Positions 13,435-22,884 of a DNA stretch of 64,000 nt are shown in pieces. The notes beneath the pieces were generated by a model. It made no database searches, was not told the origin of the DNA, and saw nothing but the letters and a program-made list of their open reading frames with translations. Made by a program: the position numbers and the translations under genes. Source of the DNA: Odontesthes bonariensis (lineage: Eukaryota > Chordata > Actinopteri > Atheriniformes > Atherinopsidae); contig NC_134509.1 in the NCBI RefSeq assembly GCF_027942865.1, forward strand, positions 24,796,697 through 24,860,696. The letters run 5' to 3'. Each line of letters starts with the position of its first letter. The first letter of the stretch is position 1.

Positions 13435-15292
13435 TTAATTGATGCTGTGAAAGGAGCCTTTTAAAGGTGGGGTCTGTGATGTTTTCTGGAGCATTTTTTT
13501 TATCATATTGTCTGAAAACCTCCTCACGACCCCATTGCACCCACTAAAATAGAATGTTTGGGGAAAAAAACTAAATATTTTAGTCCATCGTAGAGGGTGT
13601 AGCAAGAGGAAATGTCTGACCAATAGAAGTAATGATGAGAGTTACTTCTATTGGATTCTGACACGCCAATCAACCGTCAGCCCCTCTCCCCCCTCCCCCC
13701 TGCGCATTCACAGACTCGTGACTCGTTCATGTGTTTTGAAGGCGTGGTTTCGAGGGCTGGACTGAAGGGAGAGGCAAGGTTGTGTATTTTCAAAAATATA
13801 GCTTGCAGGAACCGTTTTTTCCAAGATCTCAGACCCCACCTTTAAGACGGAATGCACCAACTCCATGAAGAGTAGTTTTTCTGTTTGAACACACAAAGCT
13901 GCTTTTTCGTGATCAAACTAGATTTTTAATGGATGCTGTTTACAGAGTTGTTGTAATGATGGATCCTGAGGCAAATCAAATTAACATCTCTGAAATGATT
14001 GTGTATACGTTCCTTTTCCTTTGCTGTTTTTGTCACTGCTTCTCTTTCTTTTGTCCTTTAAGACTTTGGAAGCATCAGGACTGAATGTGACCATGGAGGA
14101 TGTGGCAAATACAGACCATTTCAGTATCATTGAGAAACTGGTGGAGGAGGAGTATCATCTAACAAAGGTACACAAGCAAGCAGAACCTCAATCATTTAAA
14201 TTCAGTTTAGAAGATGAGATCTCCCTAAAGAGTAAAACAAAATGGAAACTTTAACCTCTTAGCATCCGGTTCCTTAATACCAAAAATACCAGAGGGTGTG
14301 TGTGTGTATGTATATATGTGTGTGTGTGTATATATATATATGTATATGTATATGTGTACATATACACCTTTTTTTTTAGAAAAAAACTTTGATAAAAGTA
14401 GAAGCACTGATTCAACTTCTTTCCTCACACATTCACCAGTAACTGCTTCTTCAGCCAACAACAGGAACAGCTCACTTGGATGAGGAATAAGTTGCTGCTC
14501 TGCTTCACTTTCATCCATGTTGTTAGTTTGTGGCTCTTTTTGTCACCAACGTTACGCTGCTGTCTCCCTTAGTTATGTTACGCCTTGTTAAATCTGTCCT
14601 GTACCAGTGGATATCCTAAGGAATAGGAATTTCTAAATGTTACTGCCCCATCCATGAAAAATGAAATGAATTTAGATACTAAATGAACTTGCATTCAAAC
14701 TAGTGTAGCAGGTCTTATTTTAAAATGTATTGAAGAAAGTAGAGATGTTTGGGTTAAAATGCAGCTGATGAAAGTAAAAAATAAGTCGAAATACAAAAAG
14801 TTTCTATTAATTTAATTTAGATTGACACTTATTCAACATGTTTGTGGCACTATAGATGGGCACTGTCGACAGTATTTTAATCAAATATTAACTCGGCATC
14901 TTTATGGATATTTTTATTATCGGGGTTCCCATACAGCAGGAATTGGATTTTAGTAATTACCAAGTAGATGAGTAATAAGGAAAAAGATGGAAACTTTTGA
15001 TCTTTACCATTTTTCTTTACCAAAATATGAAATTCATATTTTTTTTTTTTTTTTTTTTTAAAGAAACATGTTGGAAAGGGCAGCCATGAAAGCCAGAATG
15101 ATAACTTTGTGATACGAGAGCTCAGGCCAGAGCTTGATGATAAACATGCATATTTTCTTGTTTCAATGTCAACAATCAATAAAGAATTTTGATTCAAATT
15201 TGAAGATTTGGGTCTGTAAAGGTGTGAAATGTGTAGTGATCCTGTGTTTTAATCTCCTGCAGCTTCTCTTGGAGATGATGGGAAAGAGCTGA
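6374..15292 (+). CDS. afmid: Kynurenine formamidase / arylformamidase (11 exons)
   Basis: AFMID hydrolyses N-formyl-kynurenine to kynurenine plus formate, the second step of tryptophan catabolism. Exons: 6374-6403, 7937-8027, 9155-9259, 9344-9392, 9488-9573, 9682-9754, 9846-9943, 11486-11564, 12939-13074, 14063-14167, 15263-15292. All junctions are GT-AG and keep frame, giving 293 aa (mammalian about 300). The tiny first exon encodes [10 protein letters not shown], joined in phase 0 to [12 protein letters not shown] chose it because the human N terminus has a similar W-K-M-x-x-E-L-E pattern. Alpha/beta-hydrolase features are the HGGYW oxyanion-hole motif (84-88), nucleophile Ser153 in GHSAG, Asp236 in ENDSPEF and His268 in TDHF, a full triad. 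Introns hold several transposons. The exon 1 assignment is the least certain part. Confidence 0.95.
6692..6740 (+). repeat. 49-bp direct repeat, copy 1 (afmid intron 1)
   Basis: A 49-bp stretch starting TATGGAAGTTTTTC and ending TTTCTAATAT is repeated without a mismatch at 8262-8310. It appears to be a piece of a dispersed AT-rich repeat. The two copies bracket afmid exon 2. Confidence 0.85.
6772..7147. mobile_element. Palindromic MITE in afmid intron 1
   Basis: The ends are inverted copies (AATTTGAAAAACC and GGTTTTTCAAATT), and about 105-115 bp of each arm is complementary, including a matching block around ATCGATCCCTG on the left and its complement near 7065. The 150-bp centre is not palindromic and carries no gene. 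Length and structure fit a non-autonomous foldback DNA element. Family not recognised. Confidence 0.75.
8262..8310 (+). repeat. 49-bp direct repeat, copy 2 (afmid intron 2)
   Basis: Identical to 6692-6740. It is followed by AT-rich sequence with T runs, consistent with a remnant of a dispersed repeat. It lies just downstream of afmid exon 2. Confidence 0.85.
10010..11411. mobile_element. Tc1-like element in afmid intron 7
   Basis: Terminal inverted repeats CAGTACTGTGCAAARG (left) and its complement ending CAGTACTG (right) are each flanked by TA, the Tc1/mariner target duplication. The right part around 10830-11040 matches related copies at 16.2-19.7, 25.3-26.6 and 48.7-50.8 kb. The left-middle part (about 10075-10720) does not match those copies and is probably a second insertion. 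No intact transposase frame remains. Confidence 0.75.
13395..13431. repeat. Poly-T tract (37 bp)
   Basis: Uninterrupted T run in afmid intron 9, immediately upstream of a TTAA-flanked MITE. Simple repeat. Confidence 0.95.
13465..13841. mobile_element. TTAA-flanked MITE in afmid intron 9
   Basis: The ends are AGGTGGGGTCTG and CAGACCCCACCT, perfect inverted repeats, and each is abutted by TTAA (13461-13464 and 13842-13845). TTAA duplications are typical of piggyBac- and Kolobok-type transposition. Inside, 13617-13655 contains a second short hairpin built on CCAATAGAAGTAA and its complement. No coding capacity. Confidence 0.85.
14296..14366. repeat. TG/TA compound microsatellite
   Basis: Alternating purine-pyrimidine tract of TG and TA dinucleotides about 130 bp downstream of afmid exon 10. 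Alternating tracts of this type can adopt non-B DNA. No evidence of function. Confidence 0.9.
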
Positions 15293-16182
15293 AGTGTCCT
15301 GCTTGATTCAACATTCAGCTCTGAACAGTCTTCATGCAACAACACTGAGAAAATATGCATTATTTCAGGTCTGAACTACGATTAACATCCAGTTTCCGTC
15401 CACTTTGAATCCACAGTAAGGTGGTATCGGTTGTTTTTGAATGACCATCTAGTTTACTGTTTTTATTATTTATTATGAACTTTTGTATGTTCGAAACACA
15501 TCTTCTGAGAACATTGCGTGCCTAAAGCCTCGTTGCTTCAAAGGCGGTGACTGTAGCAACTTTGCCCATATTCAGTCCCAAACACGAGACTGAACAACCT
15601 TTTGTGCACAATGTTTTTGTCAGGAAACGCGGTTCCACTGCATACAAAATGTTGCAGAGGCGATGATTAGCTTTGGCATATTTCCAGTCTTCTGTAATCA
15701 GGTGGACCTTTCTGGTTTGTTTTTTTTTTTCTTTTAGAACAATAGTGGCATATCATTCAAACCGACTGTAGCTTTTTACTGTTACTTCCATCGTTTGCTG
15801 ATGTCTCACCCAGGAATCGTTAGTGTGTTGTTGGCAGGTGTTGATTTTGAAAAATGTATATTTGCACTTGATCCTGATGAAGTTGAAGAACACTAATATT
15901 CAGATAGACATTTTTAGATATCAGATGTTACTGAAGTGAAACAGATGCACATTAATACTCACTGCTATCACACTAGCCTCTCATGGTTTGTCTTCATGGT
16001 AGATTATAACAATAAATTTATCTTTAAGAATGAATGCGTCTTCAGTGTGTGTGGATTGGATGTCAGTGATCATGACAGTGAATGAAGCAGGGGTGTCTTG
16101 TACTGCTTCCAAAGAAGCAGGACTGTGCGTGCTAAAGATGTATTTATTCCAACTATTAGGAACTGATGCAGGGTCCAGGATG
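15293..16182 (+). other. Probable afmid 3' UTR
   Basis: Sequence after the afmid stop codon has no further gene. An AATAAA at 16011-16016 on the plus strand is a plausible cleavage signal about 720 bp beyond the stop. The Tc1-like element that hosts the large transposon nest begins right after this region. Confidence 0.5.
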
Positions 16183-17203
16183 TACAGTACTGTGAGAGTC
16201 TTGAGACGCCCCTGGACATTAATGGAAATGCAGCACATGAGGCAAAATTAGAGTTTGTGCACGTCTAACAAACCTGAAAGTCAGTGTTTGGGGTGAACAC
16301 CTTTATTCTTCAACACAGCCTGAACCGTCTTTCTTTAAGTAGTCTTCAGGAATAGTTCTCCAGGCTTCTTGAAGGACATTTCAAAGCTCTTTGGAGGTTG
16401 GCTGCCTTTTTTCTTTAAGATGATCCCACACTGCTTCAATAATGTTGAGGTCCAAGCTCTGGGGAGGATTCATCCCTCATCAGACCTGTTGCCACTGAGG
16501 CTTGGGCCAACAGTAGATGCAGACATCCAAAGTCTCCCGGAAGCTCCGGGAGTCTCCCTGATATTGATAGTTAATCACGGATGCCCGCGAGTCGGATAAA
16601 ATATCCCGGATTTTAGACTATTCGAGGGAGTTTTTTTTTTTTTTTTTTTCAATGCGAGTGAGAGCGTGCAGGCAACACAATAACTCGTGCACCATGCGCG
16701 TTTCGACTGCGCAGGCACGAGAGAGAGGGGTGTGGGGAGAGGTGTGAAACCTGTGCGTATGTGTCCAAAGCGATGTTCTGTTCAACGAGCGTTCAAGGCG
16801 ACTGCTGGTCAGAGGGCACGCTGATTGGTTTAGTCAGCAAAATAAGCCAATAACGTTCGGTGTGGGAGGGCTTCGATTTACTCTCTGACAGTCACCTAAG
16901 TTACCACTCAAAGCTGTGCATCCTGCCAAATGGCAGAGGGTGAATCCTCGAGTAAAAAAAACGAAAATATAAGACTCATTTTACAGCAGAATATACTAAA
17001 GTATACCCATGTGTAGAGAAGGTGAAGAATGATGACACCGTGGCGAGGTGCACAGTATGCAATAGTGACTTCAGTATAGGGCTCGGGCACACGCGTTGCA
17101 TTCTGGGATATGGTCGCCATATTGGAGGCACAATCTCGTAAACAAACCCTGAGGCAAGACGGAGATCAAGGACCAAACAGTGAGAGAAAAGTGACAGAAA
17201 AGC

Positions 17204-17434
17204 ATGTTAAAATCGAAGAAAGGATGTGGGATATACCGGGATACATTACAGAAGGAAGCCAGAGATCGGTACATACAGAAGATTTGCGTTATAAACGGAC
17301 TGGACCCTTATGAAATACCAAGCAAGGAATGGAGTGTCGACGAAGATTTACTGCCGAAGTTCACCCTTTCGGACATAATTGCGTATATAGTATGTGGTGT
17401 CAGTGCTTATACTTTGCAACAGTTTCAATTATAA
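17204..17434 (+). pseudogene. Truncated unknown transposon-borne protein
   Basis: An open stretch encodes YRDTLQKEARDRYIQK, then DPYEIPSKEW, then FTLSDIIAYIV, then AYTLQQF, ending at a stop. From memory this resembles the N-terminal part of large uncharacterised teleost proteins often annotated with SWIM or YqaJ-like nuclease regions. That link is an inference. It lies just inside the left terminus of the THAP transposon and reads inward. Everything downstream of it is missing, consistent with an internal deletion. Confidence 0.4.
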
Positions 17435-17741
17435 TGACACTTTACACTTTTGTCATGTTACTCTACTTGTAAATAAATAATGAAACACACACACTTGGCT
17501 GTATCTCAAAGCATATTTATTTCAGACGACTTCAACTTTGCACAACACTCCTGCTCATGGTGGTCAGAGTACAACACACAGACACAATCTTGTCAAAGAA
17601 TGTTTTGTCTTCACCTTCGCATAGCAAAACTATGTTGATAGGTACTTTTGCTGACAAAAAGGTGTATTGTTTCTGACAGTTCCAATCGCCCTTTCCATGT
17701 GAATTTGGAGATGGGCAATTTTCCTTGTATTTTCCACATTA

Positions 17742-18296
17742 AATTAAGATTAAGATTAAGATCAGATTTCAGGGTTCCTACAGGTTTCTTCAAGTCAAAT
17801 TTAAGTCTTTTTAAGACCTTTTTTAAGACCATTTATAAAAAAAATAATACCTATTTCACGGCCTATTTCACAGACCTACCAGCAAAGAAAAACTTTTTTT
17901 TTTTTTTTTTAATTTGTTAAAATTAAAATTGGTCTGTGTCAGTGCTGTAGCAATGTGATCGGACCCGGGGCGGAGCGGTAGCGGCAGCGTTGCGTTCTCA
18001 ATGATTGGTTCCGCCACTCTTCATTTAGGCTACGTTATTTAGGCTTTTCAAAATAATAGTAGCCTTGTTGACAAATGAAACGTTTGAGGAGAATGTGATA
18101 CGGAGAAGTTACTGCACAAATTTTAAGACCCAGATATCAAAATTCAAGACTTTTTCAAGTCTTTTTAAGGTATTATTTCCAAATTCATAAATTCAATGCT
18201 TTTAAGGCTTTTTAAGACCCCGCGGGAACCCTGAGATTTATTGTCATGTATACATGCATACACACGAAATTTGTCCTCCGCTTTTAACCCATTGAG
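17742..18296 (-). repeat. SINE tail fragment split by a MITE
   Basis: The repeated TAAGAT units at 17742-17769 and the block at 18234-18296 (CATACACACGAAATTTG, CTTTTAACCCATT) together match the tail end of the SINE at 1793-2092. They are separated by a MITE with an AGATTT duplication. The tRNA-like head is absent, so this copy is truncated. Confidence 0.7.
17770..18233. mobile_element. hAT-type MITE, innermost insertion of the nest
   Basis: The ends are CAGGGTTCCTAC and CGGGAACCCTG. AGATTT abuts both sides (17764-17769 and 18234-18239). Just inside both ends are complementary blocks on the theme TTTAAGTCTTTTTAAGACC. There is no coding capacity. CAGGG ends fit non-autonomous hAT elements. Confidence 0.75.
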
Positions 18297-18376
18297 ACAT
18301 CCCTTGCTTCCAACTGACAGTGTCCTCTTGTGAAGGCGGGGATCTTTACCTCAGCACACAAAAGTCTGTAACTTAC

Positions 18377-18617
18377 CAGAATGAAAATGCAGAGAACACA
18401 CTCTCATCGACACCGGGATTGAGTGGAAAGTTATGCTTGGTCGTCTTACAGCAGCGATCCATGCTAGTCGACGACGCTTTGTTATCTCGGACACTTGGTC
18501 TCCGTGGGTGCGCCTCCAAGCAGGAAACCGGTAAAAAGATAAACCATTTACGATTTCCCCCCCATTCCTGTCACGGCTTACGCTATTGCACCCCACGACA
18601 CAGCAACGTGCGACCAT
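18377..18617 (-). CDS. THAP zinc-finger exon of a transposon gene
   Basis: On the minus strand an ATG at 18617 opens MVARCCVVGCNSVS and continues for about 80 codons to CSLHFHSG. A splice donor GTAAGT follows directly (18376-18371). Cysteines in CCVVGC, the central W in RRLAWIAAV and the closing C-S-L-H-F fit the C2CH THAP domain, a DNA-binding fold found in P-element-type transposases and domesticated regulators. The domain itself has no stop or frameshift, so it may be recently active or still transcribed. Downstream exons cannot be found, and the element is internally deleted. It sits just inside the right end of its transposon. Confidence 0.7.
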
Positions 18618-19093
18618 AGTGGCAAAGACAATAAGTAAAATAGATAAACCAACGAAGAAAGTTCCAAGACCAGGCGGGAATACGTCTGCGCGCAGTGGAA
18701 AACAATGTAAACAAAACAGTTCTGAGCCTCCAGTATGGCCGCCGCTCACGTAGTGACGTCACGTGCCCGAGCCCTATTGCCCACGGCGGACTTAATGACT
18801 GTAAAACATGTGGAGGTAGGTGAACGCGCCATCATCTGCATTTTATTTCTGTAGGTTAAATGCTATATATGTTATAAAATGTTATAAAATAAAGCAAAAC
18901 GTATCAAATACTTATTTAAAGTATCAATACACATTTAGTTACTAAATTGTGTAGGCCTATATCTAACTAGCCAGCTACAGTATCTAACTATCTACTGTAT
19001 ATCCAGCCTGTCTAAGCCTTTTAAAAATCCCCAATTTAATATGTTGATAAATAGGCAAATTTAGAGACCCCTAAAATTAAATAGGCACGTGGC

Positions 19094-19113
19094 GGGGGGG
19101 GGGGGGGGGGGGG
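19094..19113. repeat. Poly-G tract (20 bp)
   Basis: Run of 20 G in the hAT-like element near its right end. A long homopolymer like this is prone to length error in assemblies. Confidence 0.9.
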
Positions 19114-19799
19114 TTTCGATAAGCATCTCCCTGAAATGAGTTTTTGGAACTTGGGATGTCTGTAGATGTATAAGCTAAAGGTCCACATGTATCTCTCAGG
19201 TGCTGGGTCACTCTCGGAGACTGTATCTGCTGTGCATTGTTTTATTTAGGCCTGACACTTCCTCTTGTTGTTCTCTGAGAATCACCTGGTTGGTGCAAAA
19301 ATACTATTGATATCCGTCAAACATCATCTTTGACAGTTTTTGTAGATGCATCTAAAGAAAAATGGGAACAAATGATGTTTTTCTGACAGACTATTGGTAA
19401 CAAACTGCCTAGAGACACCATTTGAAACTGGTTCTTTGCTATTATCTGATTGGAGTTGGGTGTTATTTATGCTTAAATGATTAATAGGTCAGTGTTAAGT
19501 GGCTCAACAAACAAAAAAAAACACCCCCTCTGAATCATAATCAGTATAATGACTGGATGAAAATGAGTGGGGGGGGAAAAAAAAAAACATTTGAAAGACC
19601 TTCAGAAAACCTGGAGAACTATTGCTCAAGAGGACTTTGAAAGATTAAAAGAAGATCTGGGTGTGCTTGGAGCCAACATTATGAAATGAAAGAGGATCAA
19701 GACTTGCCGGTTGGCTCTGTTTGTACAGTTAATGATACAATCTGTGTTAGTCGTGAGTTTTGTGACACATTCTAGATAATAAGTAAAGTGTGGGCAGTT

Positions 19800-19920
19800 A
19801 GACGCCCAGTTCATCCAAGGTAGAGTCTCGGGGCAGGAGGGGCTAATCGCCGACAAACTTCTCACAGAGTCGCCTGTCCGACATGGCCAACCGAGCGGAC
19901 TTATACAGCCTCCACAACGG
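19800..19920 (+). promoter_or_regulatory. cant1: Candidate cant1 5' non-coding exon and promoter
   Basis: A CpG-richer block ends in CACAACGG followed by the donor GTGAGT at 19921. It could splice to the acceptor at 24046-24047 upstream of the cant1 start codon. An ATG at 19883 opens MANRADLYSLHNG and would run into a stop soon after splicing, so it would be an upstream open reading frame, not the cant1 start. Transcription start not placed. This is the best candidate because no other donor with similar context was noticed. Confidence 0.4.
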
Positions 19921-20727
19921 GTGAGTCTTTTGGGTCTCACGAAAACGTCGACTGGATAAATGTTTTACGCAATCAAGCCTCATTATAGATGGTGACATTG
20001 GCCTGGTAAATGTAAAAAATGAAGCAGGAGTTGCTAGTTGGTGTTAGCTGGGTGGCTAGCATTTGGAAAAGGAGCCGTTGGACAAATATAACGGCTGTGA
20101 AACGAACGCGTCCTTCATCTCTAACACAGCCGCCTAAACTCTGCCGTTAAACACGTTGAGCCATTTCACTTTTCAGTTTGAAGCTTATTTGTGTCTAAAA
20201 CAGATAGTTTGTAGAAACTTTAGTAAGCTTCGCCGGTTCCGTTTTTTTTCCCCCTGCCTTCGTGGCCGTGAGGATAGAGGCAGCTCGCGGGGAGAGTCTG
20301 AGATAACATCGATGCTTTGGGTTTTGTCACCATATCTACAAGTACAAGAAAAATGTAAACTCAGTTTGTTGTGTTTGGTTTTTTTTTTCAAGCCAAGGCG
20401 CAGCAGTTTGCCAGCTGTTAAAACGTAATTGGTCCTTGTTGTGGTAACGTGGTTCTCTGTTACATAATGTCCTGACAAATGGGAGTCAGGGGTGTGTTAA
20501 AGTGACGCTCGTTGTTTAGCTCTGAGACCCCCAATATACGTACACACCAACATTTAGACTGTTGTTTGAATGAAGATGGACGTTATATGAACTAATGTGA
20601 AAGCTGAGCCAGAGCTGGAAACATGAGGATCACATCTTGTGGTTAAAGGGATATTGCAACCTTTTTTATTATTATTTTGTTGGAGGGCTGCTGATGTTAT
20701 CTCTGTGAAGATGGTCCTGACGTTCAA

Positions 20728-20875
20728 AATACATCCATCCATTTTTCTATAGCTGTTTAATACAATTTAGGGTCGGTGGAGGTGGTGTACAAGACCCCGG
20801 ACATATCGCCAGTCCATCAGAGGACCAGCACAGAAACAAATGAGACAAACAACCATGCCTGCATGTTCAAAGTAC
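20728..20875 (+). repeat. Dispersed teleost repeat fragment with A-rich tail
   Basis: The segment beginning CATCCATCCATTTTTC and running through CGCCAGTCCATCAG to AAACAACCATGCCTG resembles a very common fish interspersed repeat. A purine/CA-rich AAAACAAAAC tract follows to about 21060 and generates spurious lysine-rich frames. Family uncertain. Confidence 0.5.
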
Positions 20876-21373
20876 AACAAAACCAGAAAATTCACAGCAC
20901 AACGTTTCAGAAAATCAAAACAAAACAAGAAAAAATGTCACAAAAAAACAAGAAAATGCAACAAAACAAAACAACAAGGAAACAGAAACATCAGCCAAAC
21001 AGAAAGCGTGATATGTCATAAACCAAACCAGACAACATTTAGCAAGATAAGATGGTAAACTGTACGTCACAAAATATAATAACAAAACAAAATAACTTAT
21101 TTTAATTTATACTCATTTTCTTTAGGAAATATGACTTAAGTTATCAAAGAGGAAAAACCTTGTTCTGTGGCTGAAGAGCGGAGATACTGTAGTTCTGGGA
21201 GAACTGAACAGTTTTTCATCACCGTTTATCTGTGTGGTGTCGTCTGAATAGGTGGAGAAGCCACAGGTGGTTATCTTGGCTCACTTCTTAGGTGTTTGTG
21301 GGAGTAAACAACAATCCGGTAGGCATAGGAGAAAAGCCCTTTATTTCTAAACTGAATCTGAGGGGGGGCTTAA

Positions 21374-22028
21374 AGGATAAGACCGTTTTTTTGACATTGG
21401 GCCCTTGATTTCACATTATAACATGATGTTCTACTCACCCCTGCTTGTTGTTGAACATTTGGAGCTGTTCCGAAGATATTCGAGAGGCGTCTGGCTGCTC
21501 TCTTGAGATATTCGGCCATGAAACGGTTTCCTATGGGCAAGCTCATACAGGCACAAACTATGCTGTTTATAATTTATTAATTACTCTACACTAGAACTGA
21601 TAACGTGGAGGTGCGTCGCTTACTTAAAAAAATCCGGGTTATTGTAATTTTGATTTTTTTGTCGTAAAGTGGGTGTTACTGACGTCCTCGTCGTGCTACT
21701 GCCACAGACAGCCCACAGACCTGCTGCCTATTTATTCATTCGGCTAAAATTCAAAATTAGTAACCCGGATTTTTTTAAGTAAGCGACGCACCTCCACGTT
21801 ATCAGTGCTAGTGTAGAGTAATTAATAAATTATAAACAGCATAGTTTGTGCCTGTATAAGCTTGCCCATAGGAAACCGTTTCATGGCCGAATATCTCAAG
21901 AGAGCAGCCAGACGCCTCTCGAATATCTTCGGAACAGCTCCAAATGACCAACAACAAGCAGGGGTGAGTAGAACATCATGTTATAATGTGAAATCAAGGG
22001 CCCAATGTAAAAAAAACGGTCTTATCCT
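21374..22028. mobile_element. Long foldback MITE with TTAA duplication
   Basis: The left end AGGATAAGACCG and the right end CGGTCTTATCCT are inverted copies, and TTAA abuts both (21370-21373 and 22029-22032). The arms are complementary for about 280 bp each, nearly perfect, around a loop of roughly 100 bp at 21650-21750. The element has no coding capacity. It would form a very stable hairpin if transcribed; it lies in the presumed first intron of cant1. Confidence 0.85.
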
Positions 22029-22836
22029 TTAATGTGTCAGACTTTTAAAAAAACAAAACAAAAAAAACTCTCAAAACAACTATTTCTTTGTCCCCTGAAA
22101 TGTTTTTTTGTTTTGTTGCATGTTGCCATGGCAAAAGAAAAAAGGGTACATTTTTAAAGATTTCATAGCATTTTCATGACAACTAAAAGTATCTGGATGG
22201 ACATTTCAGATGGAGAGAAACGGCCCTCATTGAAAAGGACTCGTTTTAAAACTTAGAGGCACCTGTATGCGCTCACTAAACACTAACTGCTGCCCGGGGC
22301 TTTTATTCATACTTCTTCATTTATTTTTAAAACCCAGACTCTTCCTTCTACAGGAAAGAGGAGAGACTTGAGATCGTGTACCGCAGAGAATAGGAGGAGA
22401 CTTGGTGAGAGCAGTTATTCATGCGAGAGCTGAAGGAGCGTGGAGTTTGTTGTGGGATGTGTGCGAAGGCGAACAGCACGATGGTTGGAGCGTGTTCAGG
22501 GGAGACGAGGCAAAGGAAGGGTGAATAATTCAACTCTTCATACAGCGAGACTGTGTTTGGGTCTGTGCTGCTGAGGGATGGGAAATATGGGCCACGCATT
22601 CAGTGTTGACAATACCGTCTTTATTTCTTGGCCAAGTGTTCTATGTGTGGTTAAAAGAGCGTGTTAATCGACAAGTGTGAACTTGTTTAGAGGGCAACTG
22701 AAGAGGCACCGGGGGAAAAATATGTGATGTATGATTTAATTTGCTTCAGCAATACCAGATGCCCTCTGTGATGTCTGTGAGCTTGTTAGCATTTCTACAC
22801 ATATCTTTAAACTATCGTAGGAAACGGGTAACAAAC

Positions 22837-22839
<3 letters not shown>

Positions 22840-22879
<40 letters not shown>
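22840..22879. repeat. Poly-T tract (40 bp)
   Basis: Uninterrupted T run in the presumed cant1 first intron. Simple repeat, length likely unreliable. Confidence 0.9.

Positions 22880-22884
<5 letters not shown>

Larger units (their letters stand above)
17078..18775. mobile_element. THAP-domain transposon inside the hAT-like element
   Basis: The termini are AGGGCTCGGGCAC and GTGCCCGAGCCCT. A second matched block of GCCATATTGGAGGC and its near-complement lies about 20 bp inside. Cutting the element out with a 2-bp AT duplication rejoins the host frame as FSIAHGG, so both borders are well supported. Two convergent coding remnants point inward from the ends: a gene fragment on the plus strand (17204-17434) and a THAP exon on the minus strand (18377-18617). 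THAP zinc fingers occur in P-element and Kolobok-like transposases. The superfamily of this element is not settled by the termini I can see. Confidence 0.7.
16930..18834 (+). pseudogene. BED-finger-type transposase N terminus, broken
   Basis: Starting at an ATG near 16930, the frame reads MAEGESSSKKNENI, followed by a block that stops prematurely after KYTHV. A frame-shifted continuation reads ARCTVCNSDFSI, a CxxC zinc-finger half. The THAP-bearing transposon then interrupts it, and at 18776 onward the frame resumes with AHGGLNDCKTCG. This resembles the BED-type finger at the N terminus of hAT transposases or related domesticated proteins. In-frame stop, frameshift and insertion make it non-functional. 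The family call is inferred from pattern, not from a database match. Confidence 0.55.
16520..19162. mobile_element. hAT-like element inserted in the Tc1-like element
   Basis: The ends are CAGACATCCAAAGT on the left and the complement of CAGACATCCCAAGT on the right. Directly abutting both ends is TAGATG (16514-16519 and 19163-19168), which occurs once in the empty site of the related copy near 10850. CAG termini and a short duplication fit hAT superfamily elements. It encodes the start of a BED-zinc-finger-like protein, itself split by another insertion. Confidence 0.75.
16183..19707. mobile_element. Tc1-like element, outer host of a transposon nest
   Basis: The left end reads CAGTACTGTGAGAGTC and the right part ends in a decayed 'GATCAAGACTT' terminus. 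Internal segments at 16290-16519 and 19163-19700 are homologous to the other Tc1-like copies. They include the antisense of a Tc1 transposase C-terminal region ('GGAATAGTTCTCCAGGCTTC' block). The body is interrupted between 16520 and 19162 by a hAT-like insertion. Removing that insertion rejoins CAGTAGATG to the sequence that follows it in the copy at 10010-11411. Confidence 0.75.

Noticed and set aside
20776-21058. Lysine/glutamine-rich frames
   Set aside because: Produced by an AAAACA-rich tail of a dispersed repeat.
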